Position numbers and translations under genes: made by a program. The notes under the pieces are model-generated. The model made no database searches. It saw nothing but the letters and a program-made list of their open reading frames with translations, and was not told the DNA's origin. From positions 52,822 to 116,821 of the forward strand of contig JAHHGX010000073.1 in NCBI GenBank assembly GCA_019359675.1: a stretch of 64,000 bases of DNA. Direction: 5' to 3'. This document shows positions 35,309 to 44,403 of this stretch, piece by piece. Source of the DNA: Calothrix sp. FI2-JRJ7. Lineage in GTDB: Bacteria > Cyanobacteriota > Cyanobacteriia > Cyanobacteriales > Nostocaceae. Position 1 is the first letter of the stretch; the number at the start of each line of letters is the position of its first letter.

Positions 35309-36100
35309 TTATTCTAAAAAAGATAAGGGATTGCTCATATTTTTGGCAAAACCAAGAATACCACGGTCGCGATGAGAGTAAATTAATTTACCTTGAGAAT
35401 CAAATAGAAAAGTTCCTCCCCGTTGTGTCAAATAAGATGAATCTGGGACATAAGTGTTCCAGCTGCTCAAAACTTCGGTCATGTTTCGTAGACGCAAGGT
35501 TGCTAGTTCAAAGGGACGCTGAAAACCTTTTCCTCCAGCAGCTTTAAAAAACGAACCTTTTATTGGTGGTAAAGGTGTATTCTTTACAACTTCCTCATCA
35601 GCAATTAACTGAGGAGCTTTTCTGTCACCTTTATAACCTCGAAAAACTTCCTTCAAAGTTCCGGGACTACCAATGCCAGCACACATTAGCATTAAATTCA
35701 GCCAAGCTTTTTGTGACGATGATAGCAGTGGAAGTTGTACAGTTAAACCGCGATAAAGCCCTAAAAGAGTATGTATTTCAGCTGTTGCATCCACAAACAG
35801 CCATTCAGTAGGAAATTTCGTATATTCACAAAACTTAATACCAGAATTGCGGTCTCCAATTCCAATCGCGCGAATTGTAATTCCTTTTGAAGAAAGCTTT
35901 TCTCTTTCTCTTTGCAACCACCAAGCATATTCTAAATTATCAAAATCTCCCAACTGCGACCAAATAAGTACGAGCAACTGTGAAGCATTTGAACAACCAT
36001 CTAAAACGGGTTTAATCTCTCCATCGCTAACTCGCAAGCGTTGAGTTTGAGTCAAAATTGAGTAAATATCTAGAGAATTGTCGCGTGTTTGGGTATTCAT
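35309..36100 (-). CDS. Peroxiredoxin-like (AhpC/TSA) family protein
   Basis: 263 residues. Thioredoxin-like core: LLVLIWSQLGDFDNLEYAWWLQREREKL (the usual CxxC/peroxidatic region is replaced by WSQLGDF), IRAIGIGDRNSGIKFCEYTKFP, and the C-terminal GGTFLFDSQGKLIYSHRDRGIL. This arrangement is typical of cyanobacterial AhpC/TSA-like proteins without the catalytic Cys at the canonical place, so peroxidase activity is doubtful. Monocistronic. Confidence 0.82.
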   Translation of the reverse strand: MNTQTRDNSLDIYSILTQTQRLRVSDGEIKPVLDGCSNASQLLVLIWSQLGDFDNLEYAWWLQREREKLSSKGITIRAIGIGDRNSGIKFCEYTKFPTEWLFVDATAEIHTLLGLYRGLTVQLPLLSSSQKAWLNLMLMCAGIGSPGTLKEVFRGYKGDRKAPQLIADEEVVKNTPLPPIKGSFFKAAGGKGFQRPFELATLRLRNMTEVLSSWNTYVPDSSYLTQRGGTFLFDSQGKLIYSHRDRGILGFAKNMSNPLSFLE

Positions 36101-36197
36101 TTAGGTGGAAGCAATAATCCTGATGTTAGTGGCTATTAATATTTTAATCAAACCAGGCACCCGTCAAGACTATCACTTTTTACAACACAACCGTAAT

Positions 36198-36668
36198 TCA
36201 CAACCAGCGACGCACTCTCGTCTTGTAGTGCAGGTATTCCGAGCCGAATTTACGCTCCAAGTAAATCTCTTCGCGCTTAACGACTCCGATTTGCATAATA
36301 ACTAAAAGGGGCAACAATAACAACAAGGCCCAGAGCGCGCTGAATAGTAAAGCAATGCCGATATAAAGCAGCGTCAAAGACAAATAAATTGGGTTACGGC
36401 TCAAACTAAAAACTCCGTCCGATACAATTGCCGTTGTCGGCTGTGAAGGGTTAATCGCCGTGTGCGCGCGGTTCATCGCCCGAAAAGCTGAAATCGTTAT
36501 TAATCCCGCGCAAATAATCGCCAACGTTCCCAAAAGCAGTGTTACCGAGCGCGGCAGAAAGTCGATTGGAAAAACAAAATTGAGGAGTAATCCTATTAAT
36601 AATGTTCCAGCGTAGAGTGCTGGTGGAAAAGCAATTACTCCGGGGTTGTCCGACATTTTTTCTTCCAT
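36198..36668 (-). CDS. Isoprenylcysteine carboxyl methyltransferase-like membrane protein
   Basis: 156 residues with four hydrophobic segments. The C-terminal half has GVFSLSRNPIYLSLTLLYIGIALL and KREEIYLERKFGSEYLHYKTRVRRWL, the SAM-binding signature of the ICMT/PEMT-type membrane methyltransferases. Small-molecule or lipid substrate unknown. Intact. Confidence 0.9.
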   Translation of the reverse strand: MEEKMSDNPGVIAFPPALYAGTLLIGLLLNFVFPIDFLPRSVTLLLGTLAIICAGLITISAFRAMNRAHTAINPSQPTTAIVSDGVFSLSRNPIYLSLTLLYIGIALLFSALWALLLLLPLLVIMQIGVVKREEIYLERKFGSEYLHYKTRVRRWL

Positions 36669-36826
36669 TATAACTTACCTTTTTGTAATTTTTTTGGGAA
36701 TAATGCTGAGAGAGTTTTTATTAGCGCGTGCGGAATTATATGACTTTGAGTGTATATGCCTTATTTTGAAATATCAAGAGGCGCCGTGAAGTAGATACAG
36801 GTGCAGTGTTAATGTATTAGCAGTTA

Positions 36827-38164
36827 CTAGGTGGGAAAACATTTTCCGAAAGCTAACAGTAATTTAGGCGAGCCTTGAAGACGAATTTTTCGTTGTAATA
36901 ACGCCCAAATAATATTCTGTTCTTTTGCTAAAAAACGTAGCCAGGTTTGGCTATCGGCAGTTACAGAAAGATTTGCTTTACCCGTATGACCTTCTTCAAT
37001 TAAGATGGTTCGATTGCGAATTGTCACGGTTGCTAATCTCTGCTCATTGCCAGTAAATGTAAAGTGGTAAACTGCATCTAAACCTTTAGATTGCTCTCGT
37101 TGAAATAGTAAGGATAATCCAAAAATAAATCCTTGAATGGATTGAGGACGAATCCCATTACCAACTCTTTTTATGGTTTTGTGGGGAAAACGGTGAGCAA
37201 CGTATGCTTCCGCGTCGGAACCAGGAACTACATAAATTGTTTCTGGTTTATCTTGCAATGGTTTAACTACTTCTTGAATAAATTCTTTGCGATTATTCAA
37301 AAATGGTGCAATTACATCTTCTCCAGCCGGACATGCTGCAATACAATAAGCAGCTTTATAACTTGCTTTAAACGAAAGACTTTGCCACATTGATGCAGAT
37401 TCTGAATCGCTCACTTTTTGACGATATTCTTTAGCATTTTTACTATCAGCAATAGACTCTGCCCAATCAGTAAATCCGCCCATAAATTCTCGATAGTTAT
37501 GGGTATAACAGGTTGCAAAATTAAAATGACCGTCTGCACTAATGGCGCCTACAGGACAAGCTGCTACGCATAATTTACATTCTAAACAAGGATTATAATC
37601 AATAGGATGGGTATAAGCAGTGACTTCAGTGCTGAGTAAAATAGTTCCAAGCAAAATAAAATTGCCAAATTTAGGATGAATAACATTACGATGAATTCCC
37701 ATGTGTCCTAACCCAGCAGCAACTGCCACAGGTTTATGAGAAACGACCCAAACTTTACCTGGAAATCGTTCCATTTCCATTGGGAAAGCAGCTGCTGGGT
37801 TCATTGCCCGAATTCCCATTTCTTCCAGCTTCTGAACAATGTGACGAGCAACTTCGTTCGTATCCTCGTAAGTCGCGTGAAACTCATGATTGGCAATAGA
37901 ACGAGCAGGTGTGCGGACGTTCTCTCGGTTCATTCGGCAGACAAAGCTAATCAGTGTTTTAGTAGCGCCAAAAGTCGCAATAATTTCCTTTACTTGGTCA
38001 GCAATTGCAGGTCTATCAATTTCTACAAAACCCACATCATCGGCGCCTGCATCTAGACATAGTTGTCGCAACGCATCAGCATCTAAAATAACTGGAGGAG
38101 CAGCAAATGAGGGTGCTAGTTCTCGAAAGCGTTTAACAGTTGGATGTTCGTCAAATTTAGCCAT
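36827..38164 (-). CDS. 4Fe-4S protein with C-terminal SCP2-like domain
   Basis: 445 residues from ATG 38164; a longer in-frame start would run into devA, so it is rejected. The N-terminal two thirds resemble reductive-dehalogenase/QueG-type proteins: DAGADDVGFVEIDRPA, HMGIHRNVIHPKFGNFILLGTI, then a [4Fe-4S] motif CLECKLCVAACPVGAI (~215-230) and a second CIAACPAGEDV. The C-terminal ~100 residues form an SCP2-type lipid-binding domain (FTFTGNEQRLATVTIRNR). The QueG catalytic residues cannot be verified, so the reaction is open. 54 bases downstream of devA on the same strand, perhaps cotranscribed with devBCA. Confidence 0.82.
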   Translation of the reverse strand: MAKFDEHPTVKRFRELAPSFAAPPVILDADALRQLCLDAGADDVGFVEIDRPAIADQVKEIIATFGATKTLISFVCRMNRENVRTPARSIANHEFHATYEDTNEVARHIVQKLEEMGIRAMNPAAAFPMEMERFPGKVWVVSHKPVAVAAGLGHMGIHRNVIHPKFGNFILLGTILLSTEVTAYTHPIDYNPCLECKLCVAACPVGAISADGHFNFATCYTHNYREFMGGFTDWAESIADSKNAKEYRQKVSDSESASMWQSLSFKASYKAAYCIAACPAGEDVIAPFLNNRKEFIQEVVKPLQDKPETIYVVPGSDAEAYVAHRFPHKTIKRVGNGIRPQSIQGFIFGLSLLFQREQSKGLDAVYHFTFTGNEQRLATVTIRNRTILIEEGHTGKANLSVTADSQTWLRFLAKEQNIIWALLQRKIRLQGSPKLLLAFGKCFPT

Positions 38165-38217
38165 TCTTCTTACCTGTTTATATTGGTTATTAAGCTTCTT
38201 AAAGTCTCTATTTGTTA

Positions 38218-38889
38218 CTATCGCGCAAGGCAACCGTCTTCCATATGAATAATGCGGTCTGCGATATCTAGGATACGGTTGTCGTGAGTAACTAGTACAA
38301 TTGTGCATTCCTGTTCTTTAGCTAGTTTTTGCATTAATTCCACTACGTCGCGACCCGATTGTTTATCTAAAGCAGCAGTGGGTTCATCTGCAAGTACGAT
38401 TTGCGGGTTGGTTACTAACGCACGCGCGATAGCTACCCGTTGTTTTTGTCCTCCAGAAAGGTTTTCTGGATAGTAATTTATGCGGTTTCCTAAACCAACT
38501 GATTGAAGCATAGTTTCAGCTTTTTGCATAGAATCGGAATAACTAACATCTTGCAGTTCTAATGGCATCATCACGTTTTGTTGTGCGGTCAAAAATTCCA
38601 GTAAGTTATGTGCTTGGAATATATAACCCAGTTTCCTTCGTGTTTCTACTCTTTCAAAATTACTGGCGCCCAACATTTCTCGTTCTAATATTCTAAGACT
38701 ACCAAATTGTGGCGAACGCAATCCACCAATTAAGCTTAACAGCGTTGTCTTACCAGAACCAGATGGACCAGTGAGAATAATGATTTCTCCGGTTTTAATT
38801 TCTAAGTTAATATCGAATAAAACCTGCTTCTGTAAATCACCTTGTCCATAATAATGATTTAGATTACAAATTGTAATGGCGTTATACAT
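38218..38889 (-). CDS. devA: DevA-like ABC exporter ATPase
   Basis: 223 residues: Walker A GPSGSGKTTLL (~40-50), Q-loop, signature LSGGQKQRVAIARAL, Walker B IVLADEPTAALD, H-switch VTHD. MacB/LolD-type ATPase. It completes the devB-devC-devA order of this operon, 10 bases after devC. It is the only devA in the window and may also serve the devA-less DevB/DevC set at 4.6-7.8 kb (inference). Confidence 0.95.
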   Translation of the reverse strand: MYNAITICNLNHYYGQGDLQKQVLFDINLEIKTGEIIILTGPSGSGKTTLLSLIGGLRSPQFGSLRILEREMLGASNFERVETRRKLGYIFQAHNLLEFLTAQQNVMMPLELQDVSYSDSMQKAETMLQSVGLGNRINYYPENLSGGQKQRVAIARALVTNPQIVLADEPTAALDKQSGRDVVELMQKLAKEQECTIVLVTHDNRILDIADRIIHMEDGCLAR

Positions 38890-38899
38890 ATTGTTCCAT

Positions 38900-40063
38900 T
38901 TAAAAAATATCAGCAGGGTCTGCAGATTGAAGCTTGCGAATTGCTATTGCCGCAGAAATGCCACACATCAAAGCAGTTAGTGTTAATACAAAAATAGCCC
39001 TTCCTAGCGTCATCACCATAGGTAAAAGTGTTGCCTGTCGAGTAATAGAATAAAAACCAAGAGAAATTCCCAACCCAGGAATAAAGCCCATTGCCGCTAA
39101 AATCATGGCTTCGGTAAAAACTACCGATAGTAAATAGCGGTCGTGAAATCCAATTGCTTTTAATGTGGCATACTCTGGTAAGTGGTCGGAAACATCGCTG
39201 TACAAAATTTGATAAACTATTACGGCGCCAACAATAAAGCCAATTACGGCGCCTAAATCAAAAACATAACCAACAGGGGTGCTACTATTCCAAAAACCCT
39301 TTTCTTTCTCTAGAAATTCTTGCTTGGATATAACTAATACATCATCGGGTAGTCCAGAACGCAAATTGCCTAATACCCAATTTGCATCCACTGAATTATT
39401 TAGTTTTATTACACCCATGTCAATTAATCCCTTTTGGCGCCGCTCACCAAACAACCTTAGAAAATTAATATCGCTAGTAACTAAGTGCCCGTTAATACCA
39501 AAAGAAGTACCTAATTTAAATAATCCAATCACATCAACTCGGCGATTTTCGACTTCCGTTGAAAATACACCTTGTTCTTTAAATAACTTGGGAATATCAC
39601 CAAACTCACGCCTAGCTCCTGCATCAAACATCACTGTATCTGGACGTTTTAATTGCTCTAAATTGGCTTGCACTCCTGGTAAATTGAGCGTTCTGTCGTT
39701 AGGATTAAAACCAATTGCGTAAAGATTCCAGATTTGTTTATTTTCAGGATTTTTCCACTGTACAGGGCTAAGATAAATAGGACTTACAGATTTTACACCA
39801 GTATAACCAAGAGCTTGATACAGGCGCCGTTCACTAAAACGGTCGAGGGAAATAAGCGACTTGTAGCGACGACTTACCAAAAAGATTTCGCCATCTAATA
39901 CATTGTGAATTTGTACGGCGCCGTTAAAAAGGGCACTGCGAAAGCCCATTTGCAAAAACATCAGCACATCGGCAAAAGCTATACCTGCTATCGCTACAAA
40001 CATTTTTGACTTTTCTTTTTTAAGTTGCAGCCAAGCAATAGGAAGTTTACGTTTCATTTTCAT
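38900..40063 (-). CDS. devC: DevC-like ABC exporter permease
   Basis: 387 residues, homologous to the protein at 4582-5748. N-terminal helix (AIAGIAFADVLMFLQMGFRSALF), periplasmic domain, three C-terminal helices, tail RKLQSADPADIF. The start overlaps the devB stop by 4 bases, showing tight coupling. Confidence 0.95.
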   Translation of the reverse strand: MKMKRKLPIAWLQLKKEKSKMFVAIAGIAFADVLMFLQMGFRSALFNGAVQIHNVLDGEIFLVSRRYKSLISLDRFSERRLYQALGYTGVKSVSPIYLSPVQWKNPENKQIWNLYAIGFNPNDRTLNLPGVQANLEQLKRPDTVMFDAGARREFGDIPKLFKEQGVFSTEVENRRVDVIGLFKLGTSFGINGHLVTSDINFLRLFGERRQKGLIDMGVIKLNNSVDANWVLGNLRSGLPDDVLVISKQEFLEKEKGFWNSSTPVGYVFDLGAVIGFIVGAVIVYQILYSDVSDHLPEYATLKAIGFHDRYLLSVVFTEAMILAAMGFIPGLGISLGFYSITRQATLLPMVMTLGRAIFVLTLTALMCGISAAIAIRKLQSADPADIF

Positions 40064-41238
40064 AAATTAATTGCCACCTTCAGTTTCATGTTGCTAAACC
40101 CTGCCACTTTCTGACTATCAGCAGCATTTAGACGAATTTTCACCTCTACAACCCGCGCGTCTATTTCAGCAGCAGGGTCAGTATTAAGAACGTCTTTTTT
40201 CATTACCTCTAAACCAATTTCATCAACTACCCCCGCTATTGGTTCAGTTAAAACACCACCACTAACGCTCGTAATAGTTGCTTTTTGACCAGCACGGATT
40301 CTCGGTAAGTCTGTTTCATAGACTTCTGCAACCGCGTACATTTGGCTTGTTTCTCCTAAAGATACTATGCCTTTTTTGGTATCAATAATTTCACCGCCCC
40401 AAGTATTAATCCTCAATACTTGCCCATAAGAAGGCGCCTTAATCACAGCCAAGTCAAGTTCTGCTCGTGCTTGTTTAACTGCTGCCTTCGCTCGATCAAT
40501 TTCTGCCTGAGCAGCCATAACATCAACAGGTCTAACTTCCGCAATTTTACTTAGTGTCGAACGAGCTTCTTTAATTTGTTTTACCAAAGTTTCCTCTGTC
40601 TGGCGCCGATTTGCTTTTGCCTCGTTAAGTCTTTGCTGCGCTACATCTAAGGTTAGTTTTTTATCATCTCGCAACGACGCAGAAACAGCACCTTCTATTT
40701 GCAGAAATTGATAACGCTTATATTCTCTAGCCGCATTTTGCACTTCTGCTTGAATACGCGAAATAGTTGCATCACGCGCGGCAAGTTCTTCTTGCAGTTG
40801 TGCTGTAACTCGCTCAACAGTAGCAGATTGCGCCTGAATTTCTCCAGTTTTGGCACCTGCTCTTACAATTGCCAAGCGAGTTTGTTGCACTTTCACCTGT
40901 TCGAGTGCTTGTTCTACAGATGCAACCGCACGGTCGCGCGTATCTAAATAAGCTATTACTTGTCCCTTTTTTACCCTATCCCCCACCTTTACCAAAAGTT
41001 GTCCAACCCGACTTCCTTGATTTGGCGCCGACAGTTGAATAACTTCACCTTTTGGCTCTAATCTTCCCAATGCAGTTACAGCTTTTATTGCTGGTGGCGC
41101 CACTGTTGGAGATGGTGTTGATGTACGCAATAACCGTGATGTAATAATGGCACCGATACCACATACAACCGTCACAAACATTAACAGATATAATCCTTTA
41201 AACTCATGCAGTAATCTTTTTAATGCAGATTCGCTCAT
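40060..41238 (-). CDS. devB: DevB-like HlyD-family membrane fusion protein
   Basis: 392 residues: N-terminal anchor (~15-35), VTALGRLEPKGEVIQLSAPN lipoyl half-motif, coiled-coil hairpin (~105-240), beta-barrel. It lacks the extra QGDxQAQL repeats of the other DevB. First gene of the devBCA operon. A palindromic box 23-41 bases before its ATG matches the box in front of the divergent-position MarR gene, so the MarR protein probably controls it. Confidence 0.94.
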   Translation of the reverse strand: MSESALKRLLHEFKGLYLLMFVTVVCGIGAIITSRLLRTSTPSPTVAPPAIKAVTALGRLEPKGEVIQLSAPNQGSRVGQLLVKVGDRVKKGQVIAYLDTRDRAVASVEQALEQVKVQQTRLAIVRAGAKTGEIQAQSATVERVTAQLQEELAARDATISRIQAEVQNAAREYKRYQFLQIEGAVSASLRDDKKLTLDVAQQRLNEAKANRRQTEETLVKQIKEARSTLSKIAEVRPVDVMAAQAEIDRAKAAVKQARAELDLAVIKAPSYGQVLRINTWGGEIIDTKKGIVSLGETSQMYAVAEVYETDLPRIRAGQKATITSVSGGVLTEPIAGVVDEIGLEVMKKDVLNTDPAAEIDARVVEVKIRLNAADSQKVAGFSNMKLKVAINL

Positions 41239-41260
41239 ACTCCTCCTTTAATTAAAAATA

Positions 41261-41279
41261 AAAGTGTATATACACCTTT
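41261..41279. promoter_or_regulatory. MarR-type operator before devB
   Basis: AAAGTGTATATACACCTTT contains a perfect 12-base palindrome GTGTATATACAC (41264-41275). It shares AAGTGTATAT with the box at 41757-41778. Confidence 0.75.
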
Positions 41280-41292
41280 TTCGTAAAAAAAA

Positions 41293-41754
41293 CTAATGAC
41301 TTAATAAATCGGTCGTGTCGGATAAATGCGACATTAAACTTTCCCATCGCTCTTTCCCTAACTGGGATATCATCGATGTTTGGGAAAGTTCCCAAAACGG
41401 TAAAGCCTTCTGCAAAGCTTCTACACCTTGAGATGTTAACGAAATCAAGCGAGTACGTTTGTCCTTGCCTGGATTAATTTGAATTAATCCTTCACGTTCC
41501 AAGGGTTTCAGATTGCGCGTTAGCGTTGTTCTATCCATCACTAAGTACTGAGCAAGCTGATTCATTGTGCTTTCTTTCATTGTCGCAATAACTCCTAATA
41601 TCGAGAACTGCGTAACTAATAAACCACTTGGCGCCATTTGTTCATCAAAAAGCTGAGTCACAACCCGTGCAGCTTTGCGTAAACTAAAGCACGTACAACT
41701 GGCGCCGACTCTGTTTAAGGTGGCTTCATCAATTGGTTGAACTTGGTTTTTCAT
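41293..41754 (-). CDS. MarR-family transcriptional regulator
   Basis: 153 residues with a winged helix: FSILGVIATMKESTMNQLAQYLVMDRTTLTRNLKPLEREGLI, and the wing KDKRTRLISLTSQG. Two cysteines close to the N-terminus (ASCTCFSLRKAARV) could be redox or metal sensing. It lies 54 bases before devB on the same strand. Operators in front of both this gene and devB point to autorepression and control of devBCA. Confidence 0.93.
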   Translation of the reverse strand: MKNQVQPIDEATLNRVGASCTCFSLRKAARVVTQLFDEQMAPSGLLVTQFSILGVIATMKESTMNQLAQYLVMDRTTLTRNLKPLEREGLIQINPGKDKRTRLISLTSQGVEALQKALPFWELSQTSMISQLGKERWESLMSHLSDTTDLLSH

Positions 41755-41756
41755 AA

Positions 41757-41778
41757 AATAAGTGTATATGCACTTATT
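41757..41778. promoter_or_regulatory. MarR-type operator before marR
   Basis: A 22-base near-perfect palindrome (20 of 22 positions) centred on GTGTATATGCAC. It begins 3 bases upstream of the ATG, so it would cover the ribosome site or the -10 region. Confidence 0.75.
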
Positions 41779-41879
41779 TTTATTGTCAATGCTTTACGAT
41801 AGAATTATTCAGATATAGTCATAAGGTTAGTCGTATCTCATACCGAGGCGCACTTTATAACCACTCTTTATATAAACCA

Positions 41880-41907
41880 TCCGTTACATCCGTTATATCC
41901 GTTGCAA
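41880..41907. repeat. ATCCGTTAC-type short repeat
   Basis: Three imperfect ATCCGTTAC/T units (TCCGTTACATCCGTTATATCCGTTGC), the same family as 238-296. Confidence 0.7.
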
Positions 41908-41935
41908 ATATTTACTTTTATTTGAGTTTATTACT

Positions 41936-42760
41936 ATGACTTCCGTTTTTAGCTATATTCCTCAATCAGACCCACCACTTCCTCCTCACCTAACCCTACC
42001 AACGATGTATGATTTACCTAGTGAGAACTCAGAGGAACCCGGTTTGCCAGACGATTTCCATTTTTTACAACCTTTACTATTATATTTAACTTTTCAGCCG
42101 ACTAACTGGAATTCCGACCTAGTTTACAGCGCTGCTGACCTTAATCTCTACTATGATATTACGCATCCGCAGTGGTACAAGCGCCCGGATTGGTTTGGTG
42201 TGGTTGGAGTTGGAAAATTATACCAAGGGCAAGATTTAAGGTTAAGTTATGTAACTTGGCAAGAGAAGGTAGATCCTTTTGTCGTGGTTGAGTTATTATC
42301 TCCAGGTACAGAAGAAGAAGATTTAGGAGAGACCGAACAAGAAGAAAATAAACCGCCAACAAAATGGAAAGTATACGAAGAGATTTTGCGAATCCCTTAC
42401 TATGTAGTGTTTAGTCGCTATACTAACGAGGTCAAGCCATATCATCTTGTTGGTGGTCATTACGAAGCAGTTGATATTAGCAGCAATGGACGCATGTTAA
42501 TACCAGAATTAGGTTTAAGTTTGGGATTATGGCAAGGAAAATTTCGAGAAATTGATAAGTTATGGTTACGATGGTTTACTCCTGAAGGTGAATTAATTCT
42601 TTCTCCTGAAGAGGAAGCCAAGTCAGCCAAACAAGAAGCTGTCCAAGCCAAACAAGAAGTTGTCGAAGCCAAACAAGAAGCCGTTGAAGCGAAAATAAGA
42701 GCGGAAAAACTTGCAGAAAAATTGCGCCAGTTAGGAATCAACCCTGAGCAATTAGAATAA
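41936..42760 (+). CDS. Uma2-family protein with coiled-coil tail
   Basis: 274 residues. Uma2 core: YYDITHPQWYKRPDWFGVVGVGKL, PFVVVELLSPGTEEEDLG...TKWKVYEEILRIPYYVVFSR. The C-terminus contains three imperfect copies of AKQEAVQ/VVE, followed by AKIRAEKLAEKLRQLGINPEQLE, a predicted coiled coil. This tail is frequent on cyanobacterial Uma2 proteins and suggests oligomerisation. Confidence 0.9.
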   Translation: MTSVFSYIPQSDPPLPPHLTLPTMYDLPSENSEEPGLPDDFHFLQPLLLYLTFQPTNWNSDLVYSAADLNLYYDITHPQWYKRPDWFGVVGVGKLYQGQDLRLSYVTWQEKVDPFVVVELLSPGTEEEDLGETEQEENKPPTKWKVYEEILRIPYYVVFSRYTNEVKPYHLVGGHYEAVDISSNGRMLIPELGLSLGLWQGKFREIDKLWLRWFTPEGELILSPEEEAKSAKQEAVQAKQEVVEAKQEAVEAKIRAEKLAEKLRQLGINPEQLE

Positions 42761-42942
42761 AATTAATTGCTTGCAATAATATCACGTACCAAATTCCGTA
42801 TTTGGCACGTAACTATACTTCCAATACTGCAAGGGATAGAATAAATTATTGTTTTGCTGTTGACTTCTTGTTAGGTGCCTTGTACATGTATAGTGTGAGC
42901 CAAGAGAAGAGTGAAAGTGACGCTCGCTCCTTATCTGAGATG

Positions 42943-43167
42943 TCAACGACATTGGGCGCCAGTAATGTGGTCAGCGTGAATATGCGTTTCAATACTGTAG
43001 CGTAATGTTAGTCCTAATTGTTGCAGTACCTGTAAATCACGTGGAACTTGCTCTAAAACAGCGTCAACTAATGCTGCATTTTTTGTTTTTGCGTCAGCTA
43101 TCAAATAAGTATATGTACTTGTTGTTTTATCAAAAAGTTGACGAAATAACATATTTGTATGTTCCAT
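42943..43167 (-). pseudogene. Truncated metallo-beta-lactamase (ETHE1/Blh-like)
   Basis: 74 residues: MLFRQLFDKTTSTYTYLIAD, ...RYSIETHIHADHITGAQCR and stop. The HxHxDH zinc motif is present, but the usual ~150 downstream residues including the other metal ligands are absent. Resembles the N-terminus of persulfide dioxygenase/ETHE1-like hydrolases. Remnant after a deletion or frameshift. The 180 bases on its 3' side show no continuing homology. Confidence 0.75.
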
Positions 43168-43203
43168 TTTTATAATATATACTCAAGTAATTCAATATTC
43201 TTA

Positions 43204-43355
43204 TGCTTTTGCCTGCCCTCGAATTTCGACTACTGCTATCATTTTCCATAGATAACCGATTTTAGGTAAACGTATAGTATATAATTGTACAAATTGCCCT
43301 GTCGCTTTTGTTAAGGCAGAGCTTAAACCTATAGCTACAGGTACAATTGGCGCCG
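43204..43355 (-). pseudogene. Short C-terminal gene fragment
   Basis: A frame without start, APIVPVAIGLSSALTKATGQ and FVQLYTIRLPKIGYLWKMIA, ending GQAKA. It looks like the end of a protein whose 5' part is lost. Family not identified. Confidence 0.3.
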
Positions 43356-43362
43356 ACTTTGT

Positions 43363-44403
43363 TTAAGCAATTGCTTGTTTAATATCGCTAATCAATTCAT
43401 CTATTCTTGCTTGAGTTGTATTCCAAGAACACATTAATCGTATTCCCCCAATACCAAGAAAGCTGTAAAATAACCAGTTTTTTTCTCGTAAGCTCGTAAC
43501 TACATTTTCTGGCAATTTCACGTAAACAGCATTGACTTCTCTAGAAAACATTATCTCAACGCCTTCTATTTTGAGTAATTCATTCTCCAAATATTCAGCA
43601 CATTGGTTGGCATGACGCGCGTTTTTGAGCCATGCACCTGTTTCCAATAGCCCCAGCCAAGGCGCCGAGATAAAGCGCATTTTAGAAGCAAGTTGTCCAG
43701 CTTGTTTACAACGGTAAGCAAAATCTTCGGCTAACTCTTTATTAAAGAAAATAATTGCTTCTCCTAATGCCATACCGTTTTTGGTGCCGCAGAAACACAA
43801 CACATCTACCCCAACTTTCCAGGTAATTTCCGCAGGGCTTTTATTTAGGGCAACTACCGCATTGGCAAAGCGGGCGCCGTCCATATGAATTTTTAAGTCG
43901 TGTTTTTGTGCCAAGGAATGAATTGCAGCTAATTCGTCAATACAGTATAATGTGCCCAACTCAGTAGCTTGAGTCAAACTAATTACTTTACGTTTGGGAT
44001 AATGAATATCCGCGCGCTTCCCTAGTAATAAAGCTTCTATAGACTCTGTTGTTAATTTACCATTGGCGCCTTTAGCCAGGAGAAGCTTAGAACCATTTGA
44101 CGTAAATTCAGGGGCGCCGCATTCGCTGGTTTCAATATGAGCATTTTCATGGCAAATCACACTGTGGTAAGATTGACACAATGATGCTAGTGACAAAGAA
44201 TTTGCGGCAGTGCCATTAAAGACAAAAAATACTTCGCAATCAATTTCAAACAACTCTCGAAAACTATCTGACGCTTTGGAAGTCCATTCGTCGTTTCCAT
44301 AAGCAGGAGTGCTACCTTGGTTCGCTAGTAGTGTATATTCTAATGCTTCTGGGCAAATACCAGAATAGTTATCACTGGCAAACTGTTCTAAATTAGAGTT
44401 CAT
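43363..44403 (-). CDS. Low-specificity L-threonine aldolase
   Basis: 346 residues, PLP fold type I. N-terminal FASDNYSGICPEALEYTL, then GTAANSLSLASLCQS, HENAHIETSECGAPE, IHMDGARFANAV, and the PLP lysine in FCGTKNGMALGEAI. Splits threonine/allo-threonine to glycine and acetaldehyde. Intact and monocistronic. Symbol ltaE/ltaA would fit but the substrate preference is unknown. Confidence 0.93.
   Translation of the reverse strand: MNSNLEQFASDNYSGICPEALEYTLLANQGSTPAYGNDEWTSKASDSFRELFEIDCEVFFVFNGTAANSLSLASLCQSYHSVICHENAHIETSECGAPEFTSNGSKLLLAKGANGKLTTESIEALLLGKRADIHYPKRKVISLTQATELGTLYCIDELAAIHSLAQKHDLKIHMDGARFANAVVALNKSPAEITWKVGVDVLCFCGTKNGMALGEAIIFFNKELAEDFAYRCKQAGQLASKMRFISAPWLGLLETGAWLKNARHANQCAEYLENELLKIEGVEIMFSREVNAVYVKLPENVVTSLREKNWLFYSFLGIGGIRLMCSWNTTQARIDELISDIKQAIA

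Noticed and set aside
36827..38308. Longer N-terminus of the Fe-S/SCP2 protein (start at 38308)
   Set aside because: It would overlap devA and adds low-complexity basic residues; ATG 38164 gives the conserved start.
43103..43122. A third MarR-like box (ATAAGTATATGTACTTGTT)
   Set aside because: It lies inside the coding part of the metallo-beta-lactamase fragment and is explained by the residues TSTYTYLI; spacing and core differ from the two true boxes.
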